NCBI RefSeq assembly: GCF_002863565.1
Contig: NZ_PGUW01000004.1
Coordinates: 620,001-684,000, forward strand
Source of the DNA: Bacillus sp. V5-8f
GTDB lineage: Bacteria > Bacillota > Bacilli > Bacillales > DSM-1321
Direction: 5' to 3'
Length of the DNA: 64,000 nucleotides
In this document: one piece after another, positions 23,948 through 31,743 of the stretch
Position numbering within the stretch: position 1 is the stretch's first letter
Layout of the letters: each line of letters opens with the position of its first letter
Notes under the pieces: model-generated
Databases searched by the model: none
The model's input: only the letters and a program-made list of their open reading frames with translations
What the model was told of the DNA's origin: nothing
Program-made: the position numbers and the translations under genes

Positions 23948-25486
23948 ATGAATCAAAATAAAGGATATACACTGCGTTTTATGATTAGCTTGCTGGTTAT
24001 TGCATCTGTATTGCTTACTGCCACTGTAAGCATGTACTCTTCAATAAGTTCTAATAAACGATCATTAACGGTAAACTATCTTGATTACAATCATCAATAT
24101 GCGGAAAAACTAGCTTTAGAGACTAATACAATCTTATCGTCGATGCAGCAAAAATTAGACGCTGTGGCAAAACTGGCGACCCATCATTCTTTTACACAAG
24201 AAGAGGTTGATCTTTTGCTAACTGCAAACATGCACTTCTTCAATTCTATTTTTATAGTTGATTCTAACCGGGTAATTCAGCATATTAGTCCTTCGAATAC
24301 TGGCTTAACAACAGGTATACAGCTAAATACTGATACGGCAAAATTGGCTGTCAAACTAAAGAAGAGCTTTATTTCAAACCCTTATAAAGCCACATCTGGA
24401 CGGCTTATTCTTCTAATATCGTCTCCGATTTTTAAACAGGATGGAACATATGCAGGATTTGTAGGAGGTACGATTTATTTAGAGGAAGATAATGTTCTTA
24501 GCCAGATGTTATCAGAGCATTTTTATGGAAATGGTTCATTTGTTTATGTCACGGACCAGGACGGAAACATTATTTTTCATCCTGACAAACGAAGAATCAA
24601 TACTTCAGCATTATCAAACAGTACTGTAAAAAAAGCACTTTCAGGGAGAAGCGGGTCACAGCAGGTCCGGAATTCTAAAGGAAAAGAATACTTTATGGGG
24701 TATGCATATGAGCCCAATACAGGTTGGGGGATAGTATCACAGACACCGGTTACGGTTTTAAAACAGCCGCTTAATGAATTGATCGTTCAAATGATACTAA
24801 AATCTTTACCACTCTTTATATTAATTTTATTGATTTCCTGGTTGCTTGCCTATCGTATTTCAAAGCCGCTGCATGTATTAGCAAAAGGATCTGAGGAGGC
24901 TATAAGGCGAAATAAGCAAATTCCCGCACAGCCCAAAATGAGTTCCGGAATCTATGAAGTGAAGCAGCTATATAAGCATATAAACAATCATATAGAACTC
25001 TTAAACAGGGAAAATCAAATTGACGGATTGACAGAACTTGCGAATCGAAAAACCTTTCAACGAGTGATTGAGGAGTGGGTGGATAATGGAATATCTTTTT
25101 CCCTCATTCTTCTCGATGTTGATCATTTTAAAACGATCAATGATGAATATGGACATGTAACAGGTGACGAAGTTTTAAAATCGATCGCTTCTACAATCCG
25201 ATTGTTTACAAGAGACGGTGATTTGAACTTCAGATATGGTGGTGAGGAGTTCGGCATTCTAGTAAAGGATGCTAATAAAGGTACTGCATTTAAAATAGCA
25301 GAACAAGTAAGAACTGCTGTAGAGAAGTGCCGAACCCCATCGGGAAGAAACATAACCATTTCTCTTGGTATATCAGAGTTTATCAATGAGACATCAAATA
25401 CAGATGAAATAATAAAAAAGGCTGACTATGCTCTCTATCAATCCAAGTCCAATGGGAGAAACGTAACAACCATATATAAGGGTTAA
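23948..25486 (+). CDS. dCache-sensor diguanylate cyclase (GGDEF)
   Basis: A 512-residue membrane enzyme. I take ATG 23948 as start because AAAGGA lies 8 nt upstream; another ATG at 23939 is too close to it. Two helices (about residues 12-33 and 280-305) enclose an extracytoplasmic dCache-type domain of about 245 residues (IFIVDSNRVIQHISPSNTGL, GNIIFHPDKRRI, GWGIVSQTPV). The cytoplasmic GGDEF domain has LDVDHFKTINDEYGHVTGD, active-site GGEEF and an I-site RDGD five residues before it. It should make c-di-GMP in response to an external small molecule. There is a short HAMP-like linker. It lies 29 nt upstream of the next c-di-GMP gene and may be cotranscribed with it. Confidence 0.93.
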   Translation: MNQNKGYTLRFMISLLVIASVLLTATVSMYSSISSNKRSLTVNYLDYNHQYAEKLALETNTILSSMQQKLDAVAKLATHHSFTQEEVDLLLTANMHFFNSIFIVDSNRVIQHISPSNTGLTTGIQLNTDTAKLAVKLKKSFISNPYKATSGRLILLISSPIFKQDGTYAGFVGGTIYLEEDNVLSQMLSEHFYGNGSFVYVTDQDGNIIFHPDKRRINTSALSNSTVKKALSGRSGSQQVRNSKGKEYFMGYAYEPNTGWGIVSQTPVTVLKQPLNELIVQMILKSLPLFILILLISWLLAYRISKPLHVLAKGSEEAIRRNKQIPAQPKMSSGIYEVKQLYKHINNHIELLNRENQIDGLTELANRKTFQRVIEEWVDNGISFSLILLDVDHFKTINDEYGHVTGDEVLKSIASTIRLFTRDGDLNFRYGGEEFGILVKDANKGTAFKIAEQVRTAVEKCRTPSGRNITISLGISEFINETSNTDEIIKKADYALYQSKSNGRNVTTIYKG

Positions 25487-25515
25487 CATATGAAATAAAG
25501 CGCGAGGGAGATCAC

Positions 25516-27615
25516 ATGGAAAACTATTACCGCAAAATTATAAATAAAATGTCGGGAGAACAGAATAACTCTTCTTTTGAGCTTGCCTTTTATCAAACAA
25601 CGTTTCATACATTAATAGAAAAAGCGCCAGTTGGCATGTATATATTAGAGGAAGGGAAAATCGCTTATGTAAACCTGTTTTATGCGAAGCTATTAGGATA
25701 TAAAAAACAGGAATTATCCGAAACGGAATTTTCCCTTGAAAAAATTATTTACCCTGAAGATCTCCTCATCTTAAAAAACCATATACAAAAGATTGGTTCC
25801 ATAGAAGACGATGTGGCAAGGTTCAGGGTTCGACAGATTAAAAAAGACGGAACTGTACTGCTGACAGAAATAAATATCTCTATTACAGAATTTTATGGGA
25901 AACCAATATTTTTTGGCACAGTAATTAATATTTCCGAACAAGTAGCGGCCCAGCAGCAGGTGTATGACGCCAATGAACGGTACCGATCCCTATTCGAAAA
26001 TAGTCCGGATGCAATTTTCTCATTTAACCACGAAGGAAATTTCATTAGCGCAAATCCTGCGACAGAGAAGATATCGGGATACTCGGATAAGGAGTTATTG
26101 AATATGTCTTTTATGTCCCTTGTGTCAACAGAGGATTTACCGATGGCTATTAAAAGCTTTGAAGAGGGAAAACAAGGTATGTCAAGTAACTACAACTTAA
26201 CAGTAGAACGTAAAGATGGAAAAAGGATACATTTAGACACTATTCATTTTCCTATGAGAGTGAATGGAGAGATTATGGGTACATACGGTGTTGCAAGAGA
26301 AATTACAGAAAAAATTCAATATGAGCAGCAATTGGAAAAGCTCGCATTTTATGACCCTCTAACTGAATTGCCCAATCGGAGGTTGTTTGAGGACCGATTA
26401 GGACAATTACTCGATCAGCAAGACAGTAATGACAATCAACAATTTGCTGTTATGTTTTTGGACTTAGACCGGTTTAAATTTATTAATAACTCATTGGGCC
26501 ATCAGAATGGCGATCAATTCTTAAAGCTGGTAGCAGCAAGATTAAAGCAACATCTGCGGAAATCCGATACGATTAGCCGTGTGGCTGGAGATGAGTTTAC
26601 CATTCTTTTTCCAGACATTAGAAAAGAGGAAGCGATAAACATTGCAATACATCTTAATGAAGCGATAAAGGAGCCATTCGAAATAGCGGGCAATGTTATA
26701 ACGGTTTCAGCAAGTATTGGCATTGCTTTAAATACAGATATGGCGGAAGCAACAGTTGAGGAGATCATCCGAAATGCTGATACTGCCATGCAGCATACTA
26801 AAAAATTCAAGAAGAATATTTATACTCTATATACGGAAGAGCTGGATACGAAGGTATCTTATAAGTTTTCAATTGAAAATGACTTAAAGGTTGCGATTGA
26901 GAATAATGAATTGGAGCTATATTATCAGCCGATTATTGATTTAAAAACCAATCAGCTAAAGGCAATGGAAGCCCTCATTCGCTGGAACCATCCAGAACAT
27001 GGACTTATCCCGCCAAATGATTTTATTCCTGTAGCAGAGGAAAGCGGGCAAATCATTGAAATCGGCTCATGGGTGCTTAAGACCGCATGCCGTCAGAATA
27101 AAAAGTGGCAGGAATCAGGGATACTTCCTTTTAAAGTTGCAGTAAATGTTTCTACCAAACAGCTGCAGCATTATAACTTTATTGATTCAGTAGCTAAGAC
27201 CTTGGAGGAAGAACAGCTAGAGCCCAATTGGCTTGAACTGGAGGTAACAGAGAGCATTCTTCATGAGGATGTTGAATTTATAAAGGAAAACTTATTGAAG
27301 TTAAAGGATATTGGAGTGTCGCTATCTATCGATGATTTTGGGACAGGCTATACTTCGTTAAACTATTTGAGAGAATATCCGTTTGATAAATTAAAGATAG
27401 ACCGCAGTTTTATTGATGACATCAATCGGGATTTAAATGGAAAACGGATTACATCAGCTGTCATATCTTTAGCCCACAGTTTAAATATGGATGTCGTTGC
27501 GGAAGGAATAGAAAACGAAACCCAGCTGAACTACCTATATGATAAATGTTGCGATGAAGGCCAAGGGTATTATTTTAATAAACCTTTGCCAGCGGATACA
27601 TTGAAATTCAGTTAA
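25516..27615 (+). CDS. PAS-PAS-GGDEF-EAL c-di-GMP phosphodiesterase
   Basis: A 699-residue soluble protein with GAGGGAG before the ATG. Two PAS domains (about 30-145 and 150-275, the latter with DAIFSFNHEGNFISANPATE) are followed by a GGDEF domain whose signature is AGDEF (357-361) with an RKSD I-site, so cyclase activity is doubtful and the domain may bind GTP as an activator. The EAL domain keeps EAL (485-487), DDFGTGYTSLNYL and VVAEGIEN, so phosphodiesterase activity is expected. It probably counterbalances the diguanylate cyclase directly upstream. Confidence 0.92.
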   Translation: MENYYRKIINKMSGEQNNSSFELAFYQTTFHTLIEKAPVGMYILEEGKIAYVNLFYAKLLGYKKQELSETEFSLEKIIYPEDLLILKNHIQKIGSIEDDVARFRVRQIKKDGTVLLTEINISITEFYGKPIFFGTVINISEQVAAQQQVYDANERYRSLFENSPDAIFSFNHEGNFISANPATEKISGYSDKELLNMSFMSLVSTEDLPMAIKSFEEGKQGMSSNYNLTVERKDGKRIHLDTIHFPMRVNGEIMGTYGVAREITEKIQYEQQLEKLAFYDPLTELPNRRLFEDRLGQLLDQQDSNDNQQFAVMFLDLDRFKFINNSLGHQNGDQFLKLVAARLKQHLRKSDTISRVAGDEFTILFPDIRKEEAINIAIHLNEAIKEPFEIAGNVITVSASIGIALNTDMAEATVEEIIRNADTAMQHTKKFKKNIYTLYTEELDTKVSYKFSIENDLKVAIENNELELYYQPIIDLKTNQLKAMEALIRWNHPEHGLIPPNDFIPVAEESGQIIEIGSWVLKTACRQNKKWQESGILPFKVAVNVSTKQLQHYNFIDSVAKTLEEEQLEPNWLELEVTESILHEDVEFIKENLLKLKDIGVSLSIDDFGTGYTSLNYLREYPFDKLKIDRSFIDDINRDLNGKRITSAVISLAHSLNMDVVAEGIENETQLNYLYDKCCDEGQGYYFNKPLPADTLKFS

Positions 27616-27703
27616 ATGAATAGATGGCAAAACTAACATGGTAGATGAAACTAGATTGGCGGATGGGAAAAATATAATCCCATAGCATTTGGATAAAGAA
27701 CGT

Positions 27704-27733
27704 ACACCAATCGGTTAGATTGGTGTTTTTTTG
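27704..27733 (+). terminator. Intrinsic terminator after the GGDEF-EAL gene
   Basis: ACACCAATC (27704-27712) pairs with GATTGGTGT (27718-27726), followed by seven T's. Confidence 0.9.
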
Positions 27734-27885
27734 CTTTGGCTTTGTCAATCGGAGCAACAGCAAGTGCAGTTTTCTACCTACAGATGTAAAAACCTGAGGA
27801 GGCTAACTAAACACAAATTCCCTGAAACATGGTGTTTAGCAATTTATGTATAAGGTAACGCATTCCCTAATGGATGGCACTATAA

Positions 27886-27914
27886 AAAACAAAAAGATAG
27901 CACAAAGCTATCCC
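27886..27914 (-). terminator. Terminator of the esterase gene
   Basis: On the minus strand GATAGC, a 5-nt loop, GCTATC, then TTTTTGTTTTTT. The region 27734-27885 between the two terminators shows nothing else. Confidence 0.75.
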
Positions 27915-27921
27915 TTTACAA

Positions 27922-28836
27922 TCAACCTTCTATTTGAATAGATGTGTTAAGCTTTTGAACCACATATTCCCCGATTTCATCAATCGACTGTTTGGCTTCC
28001 GGTGTGGGGAACTGTTGAAAAACATGCCACATCTCTTCCCAAATTTTAAAGGTTACATCAATACCCGCGGCCCGTGCTTTTTCAACCAGCCGCACGGAAT
28101 CATCCAACAAGATTTCATCATTGCCGACATGTACGATCATAGGAGGTAATCCTTTCAGGTCAGCATAGATTGGTGAAACATGAGGATGTCGAGGATCCAG
28201 GCTACCTATATATAAAACAGGGCTTTGACGGGTTTGTTCCGGATTTAACCATGGATCTACTGAAGCACGTGATTCCATTGATTCCCCTGTACCTTCCATA
28301 TCAGTCCACGGAGATAGAAGAACGGCAGCTGCAGGTAAGGTGTCACCAGCTTCCCTAAGTGACAATAGAGTCGCCATCGTCAGACCTCCTCCGGCTGAAT
28401 CCCCGCCAATTATGATACGTTCAGGTGAAACCCCAGAAGAGACTACCCATCGATAGGCTTTTACCGCATCCTCGATGGCAGCAGGATATGGGTTTTCTGG
28501 TGCAAGGCGATAGTCAATTACTAACACACGTGTAGCTGTGGCACGGGAAAGCTTAGAAGCTATATCTCGATGAGTATTTAAGCTTCCTACTATATAGCCT
28601 CCACCGTGAAGATACAGGAATACGGCATCCTGTCGGGCATTCGGAGCAGCGACCCATTCCACGGGGATGCCTTCTACGGAAAGCTTCTCTACCTTAACTT
28701 CAGGATCTAAAGGGAAGGATCCCAATAATTTGTCTAACCCTTCCCTAGATTCTTGAAGACTGACCGGTTTTCCCTTCTGAGATGTTACGTGCTCAATCAG
28801 ACGTTTACGAATTGCAATCGCCTCATTACTTGCCAT
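27922..28836 (-). CDS. Alpha/beta-hydrolase of the hormone-sensitive-lipase family
   Basis: A 304-residue esterase starting at ATG 28836, chosen for AAAGGAGGTC 7 nt upstream; the frame runs 26 codons further without a ribosome site. The oxyanion motif is HGGGYIVGS (77-85), nucleophile Ser147 in GGDSAGG, acid Asp240 in VGNDEILLDD and His271 in WHVFQ. This is bacterial family IV (HSL) esterase/lipase. There is no signal peptide, so it is cytoplasmic. Likely substrates are short or medium-chain esters or lactones. It is a single-gene unit. Confidence 0.92.
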   Translation of the reverse strand: MASNEAIAIRKRLIEHVTSQKGKPVSLQESREGLDKLLGSFPLDPEVKVEKLSVEGIPVEWVAAPNARQDAVFLYLHGGGYIVGSLNTHRDIASKLSRATATRVLVIDYRLAPENPYPAAIEDAVKAYRWVVSSGVSPERIIIGGDSAGGGLTMATLLSLREAGDTLPAAAVLLSPWTDMEGTGESMESRASVDPWLNPEQTRQSPVLYIGSLDPRHPHVSPIYADLKGLPPMIVHVGNDEILLDDSVRLVEKARAAGIDVTFKIWEEMWHVFQQFPTPEAKQSIDEIGEYVVQKLNTSIQIEG

Positions 28837-29352
28837 TACATGACCTCCTTTAAAATCGAAACGAATACAATAAGTATTCAGCAAAGAGTATGTTTTTCCT
28901 CTCTTGGCCCTCATTTCTTGTTTATTTGTAAGAAAGATGATAAAGAAAAATCTTATGTATTCAATTTAATGGCACTTCATTATTTGTATTTTTTGTGTCA
29001 ATACTTATTGATTGGAAAAAGTAAATTTACAAAATTGTCTAATAATTGCATAATCGAACTAGAGGGAGTAGGAAGAAAGTCATATAAACAAAAAGTGATG
29101 ATGGGCCAAGCTTTCATTCATTCGAAAAAGGTTTTCGGATATTAGTGATTTGAATTGCGGTGAGAGGAATATCTAAGCAGAGTTCCTTATAGATTAGCTT
29201 GAAATGTTCAGTCAGCAGGTTATATTGGAGGTGAGGAATATTTGAACACAAGTGGTAGATATAGATGCCATTTACCAGTGAGGTAAGGAAAAAATATAGC
29301 AAAGATTGTGTCTATAGTGAATAGAATGGTTCAATCTTTTCTTAGAAGAAAA
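28837..29352. other. Gene-poor interval before the ComK-like gene
   Basis: About 500 bases without a convincing gene. The plus-strand frame at 28753-29145 overlaps the esterase start and has no ribosome site; the minus-strand frame at 29114-29302 is similar. Both look like chance. The end of the interval carries two strong hairpins, listed separately. Confidence 0.4.
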
Positions 29353-29391
29353 CCTTTTAGGCGCCATCTTGGCGGATCACCGCCTAAAAGG
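29353..29391 (+). repeat. Perfect 11-bp hairpin upstream of the ComK-like gene
   Basis: CCTTTTAGGCG (29353-29363) is exactly complementary to CGCCTAAAAGG (29381-29391). A second GGCG in the loop allows an alternative pairing with the 3' arm. No T-run follows. Confidence 0.7.
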
Positions 29392-29399
29392 CCAGAGAT

Positions 29400-29443
29400 G
29401 GAGTATACCAACTCTATATTTCTAGTATACTCCTATTATTTTT
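29400..29443 (+). terminator. Terminator-like hairpin in the leader of the ComK-like gene
   Basis: GGAGTATAC (29400-29408) pairs with GTATACTCC (29425-29433), followed by TATTATTTTT. With no gene upstream on this strand, it may end a small RNA or attenuate the ComK-like gene 24 nt downstream. Confidence 0.6.
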
Positions 29444-29466
29444 AAAAATGAATAGGGGGGATATTT

Positions 29467-30030
29467 TTGAAACCAAGAAGCAGTTATTTGATTAATGAGA
29501 AAACCGTACTTCTGGCGACAGAATTTGATAAACATGGACATGAATGTACAAGAATCATTCACGGAGATCATGAGTTTCTGGTTGGAAAACGGTTGAAGGA
29601 AATTATGGATGCAACTTTAAAGTGCTTTGGGTCCAGTCTAGCGATTTCAGTATTGAGCTCGAAAGGAATCCTCGGCAGGAAGTACATGGTTCCTATAGTG
29701 ATCAATCCGGGCTCAAGTATTGTATTGATACCATTTAAGAGAGCAGGCAGAAAGGAAATGATATGGCTTGCTCTATCCCATATTATAGAAGCAGAGAAAA
29801 TCAGTAAAGAAACCACTAAAATTTACATGAATTACGGACATAGTCTGACTATGAATATGAAAATAAAACATTTTGAAACAAGACGCCAGATTGGAGCTTT
29901 TCTTCAGATAAAAGTAATTGAAAACGCAGCCAAAAGCGCTACCTTTCTTTATGAACCAGAGAGTGGCTTTAAGATTATGGAAAGTAAGGCGGAATATAAT
30001 CTGATTATAAAGAAGGGCAATCAAGAATGA
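29467..30030 (+). CDS. comK: ComK-family competence transcription factor
   Basis: A 187-residue protein aligning by eye with B. subtilis ComK, the master activator of DNA-uptake genes. Shared features: an N-terminal YLINEKTVLL strand, the central LKCFGSSLAISV (ComK RFFGSS-type segment), KYMVPIVINPGSSIVLIPF (ComK PPIMVDPSNQIFLFPT), IWLALSHI (GWISHVHV) and FETRRQIGAFLQIK. The TTG start has AGGGGGG 8 nt upstream. Many Bacillus relatives have two ComK paralogs; without the rest of the genome I cannot say whether this is ComK1 or a paralog. No clear AAAA-N5-TTTT ComK box pair was seen upstream. A terminator-like hairpin sits in its leader. Confidence 0.85.
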   Translation: MKPRSSYLINEKTVLLATEFDKHGHECTRIIHGDHEFLVGKRLKEIMDATLKCFGSSLAISVLSSKGILGRKYMVPIVINPGSSIVLIPFKRAGRKEMIWLALSHIIEAEKISKETTKIYMNYGHSLTMNMKIKHFETRRQIGAFLQIKVIENAAKSATFLYEPESGFKIMESKAEYNLIIKKGNQE

Positions 30031-30108
30031 AGTCTTTTTAAATCTATTGCGAATACTCAGATAGAGATTTAAAATGGGGAGGATAATAGATAGAGAGAAG
30101 GATACACC

Positions 30109-30945
30109 ATGTGGCTTGCTGCAGCATTCGTAACAACTTTAAGCTTCGGAACGAATAACACAATATTTAAATGGAGTACCGGGAACGGTTTATCAAAAGT
30201 ACATATTCAGTTTTTCTTTTACTTAGTGGCTTTTATGCTTACACTGGGGTATGGAATTTTTGCGGAGGCTTTACATTTCAACCTGCTTGCAATCATTTTA
30301 GGGGGTCTGATCGGAATTTTAAATGCCAATGGCAATATACAAATGTCAAGGGCTTTTGAAAAAGGTCCAGCCAGTCTGACATCGCCTCTAATAGGTGCAA
30401 ATGCCATTTTCCCTATATTTGGTGCAGCTATTATCTTTCATGAACAGATTAGCCTTCTTCAATGGATTGGCATAGCGTCCATTCTTGGCTCAGCCATAAT
30501 CATTCAATATTCACCGGGAACAACCCGTCTCATAGAGTACCGTCCATGGCTTCTCCGTGTACTTTTAGCAATCATATCATTTGGAATCCTGGGTATTCTA
30601 ATGAAAACCACTTCTTATTTGGACATCAGTTCGCTCAATACCCTTATTTGCATGTACGGAGGCGGCTGCATTTATTTGGGAATGACGAGCCTTCGGGAGA
30701 AGGAAAACTGGCGGAAATCTGAAGTAAATGTCGGGACATTTGTGGGATTAATCAGCGTAATCGGTTACAGTTGTTATTTCTATGCCCTCCAGAATGGACC
30801 AGCAAGTGTAATATTTCCGGTCGTAAGTCTAAATTGCGTCGTTGTAATACTCGCCGGCTGTTGGATATTTAAGGAGAAATTAAAGGGATATCAGCTTATT
30901 GGTATTTTTTCAGCTCTTCTTGGGATCATTTTCACAAAGATGTAA
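30109..30945 (+). CDS. DMT-superfamily (EamA) transporter
   Basis: A 278-residue protein with about ten membrane helices in two repeats, typical of EamA transporters, which usually export amino acids or metabolites. The first repeat includes IGILNANGNIQMSRAFEKGP and ends in FHEQISLLQWIGIASILGSA; the second has NGPASVIFPVVSLNCVVVIL and KEKLKGYQLIGIFSALLG. Repeated E-x-[ILK]-x-x-x-Q-x-x-G signatures mark the fourth and ninth helices. GAAGGA precedes the ATG. It follows the ComK-like gene by 78 nt and could be cotranscribed with it. Substrate unknown. Confidence 0.85.
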   Translation: MWLAAAFVTTLSFGTNNTIFKWSTGNGLSKVHIQFFFYLVAFMLTLGYGIFAEALHFNLLAIILGGLIGILNANGNIQMSRAFEKGPASLTSPLIGANAIFPIFGAAIIFHEQISLLQWIGIASILGSAIIIQYSPGTTRLIEYRPWLLRVLLAIISFGILGILMKTTSYLDISSLNTLICMYGGGCIYLGMTSLREKENWRKSEVNVGTFVGLISVIGYSCYFYALQNGPASVIFPVVSLNCVVVILAGCWIFKEKLKGYQLIGIFSALLGIIFTKM

Positions 30946-31030
30946 GAATGAAATCAATATTTTTGTACAAAAGACGCCATTTATAAGAGAAAAGGTAAAT
31001 AAGATTCCCCGCGGATATGGCAAGTATATA

Positions 31031-31068
31031 GAAAGGTCAACCAAGTTATTAATTTTGGCTGACCTTTC
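31031..31068. terminator. Hairpin downstream of the DMT transporter
   Basis: GAAAGGTCAACCAA (31031-31044) pairs with TTGGCTGACCTTTC (31055-31068) except at one position. No clear T-run on the plus strand; it may work for either side. Confidence 0.5.
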
Positions 31069-31155
31069 CAATAGAAAATAGTTACGATTGTACCTGTATA
31101 GTCAATGGATGCGGACTTACCATGTTGACTTAGCTATTCGCCTATGTCAGAGTAA

Positions 31156-31482
31156 TTAGCTTAAATCTCCGCCTTGCAGGATTTGTTCCATGGAATTTAT
31201 TTTTTCCTCTAAACCATCCATATTTTTATTTAATAAAACAGGATCCACTTTTCCTTTTAATTGTTTGCTTATTTCTATTGCTAAGGAGTCCAGCTGTGAC
31301 CACTCTTCATAATGCTCTGCTGCCACATTATTATAAAATCCTTTAAGAGCCTTTTCTAATTCTTCAATTTCTGGCTTCATTAATGCGTAGTTCTGTTCAA
31401 ATTTGTACTGTTTCAGGACTGCTAAATGATGTTTTACTTTCCCTTTATGTATTACATTAATGAAAAGTATAAAGCCCATCAA
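31156..31482 (-). CDS. Hypothetical protein, up to 108 aa, possibly 5'-truncated
   Basis: A frame with a short hydrophobic start (GFILFINVI) then a charged, helical body: PEIEELEKALKGFYNNVAAE, EEWSQLDSLAIEISKQLKGK and a heptad-like tail ending QILQGGDLS. The layout resembles small membrane-anchored helical proteins of the DUF4363 type, but I cannot confirm it. The TTG start has no ribosome site and an in-frame stop lies directly upstream, so the N-terminus may have been lost. The next gene is divergent and about 260 nt away. Confidence 0.4.
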   Translation of the reverse strand: MMGFILFINVIHKGKVKHHLAVLKQYKFEQNYALMKPEIEELEKALKGFYNNVAAEHYEEWSQLDSLAIEISKQLKGKVDPVLLNKNMDGLEEKINSMEQILQGGDLS

Positions 31483-31625
31483 CGTGATTTACAGCAAATA
31501 CATAAATTCTCTACATCTTAACGCTCTCCTACAATCACTGTTTAATGGTAAGATATGTAAGGTTCTGATATAGAAAATTCAATAATAAAATCCCCATTGT
31601 TTTCTATAATAAAAATTTAAACTAC

Positions 31626-31653
31626 TTAACAAATTTTTAATGAACCTTTATGG
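31626..31653 (+). promoter_or_regulatory. PhoP box (Pho regulon) upstream of phoX-like gene
   Basis: TTAACA (31626), TTAATG (31637) and TTATGG (31648) recur every 11 nt with 5-nt spacers, the arrangement of PhoP binding repeats (TTAACA-like) in Bacillus. A weaker unit, ATTTAA, sits another 11 nt upstream. Confidence 0.65.
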
Positions 31654-31743
31654 TAAAAATACAAATAAATAATGGGATTTTAACATTATTTTAGTTTAAT
31701 TGGAGATGAGCGATAAAAACGATATACTAGGAGATGTTTAATT

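Noticed and set aside
28753-29145. 130-codon plus-strand ORF
   Set aside because: Overlaps the well-supported esterase start antisense and lacks a ribosome site.
29420-29480. ComK-box-like A/T blocks upstream of the ComK-like gene
   Set aside because: The spacing does not match AAAA-N5-TTTT pairs.
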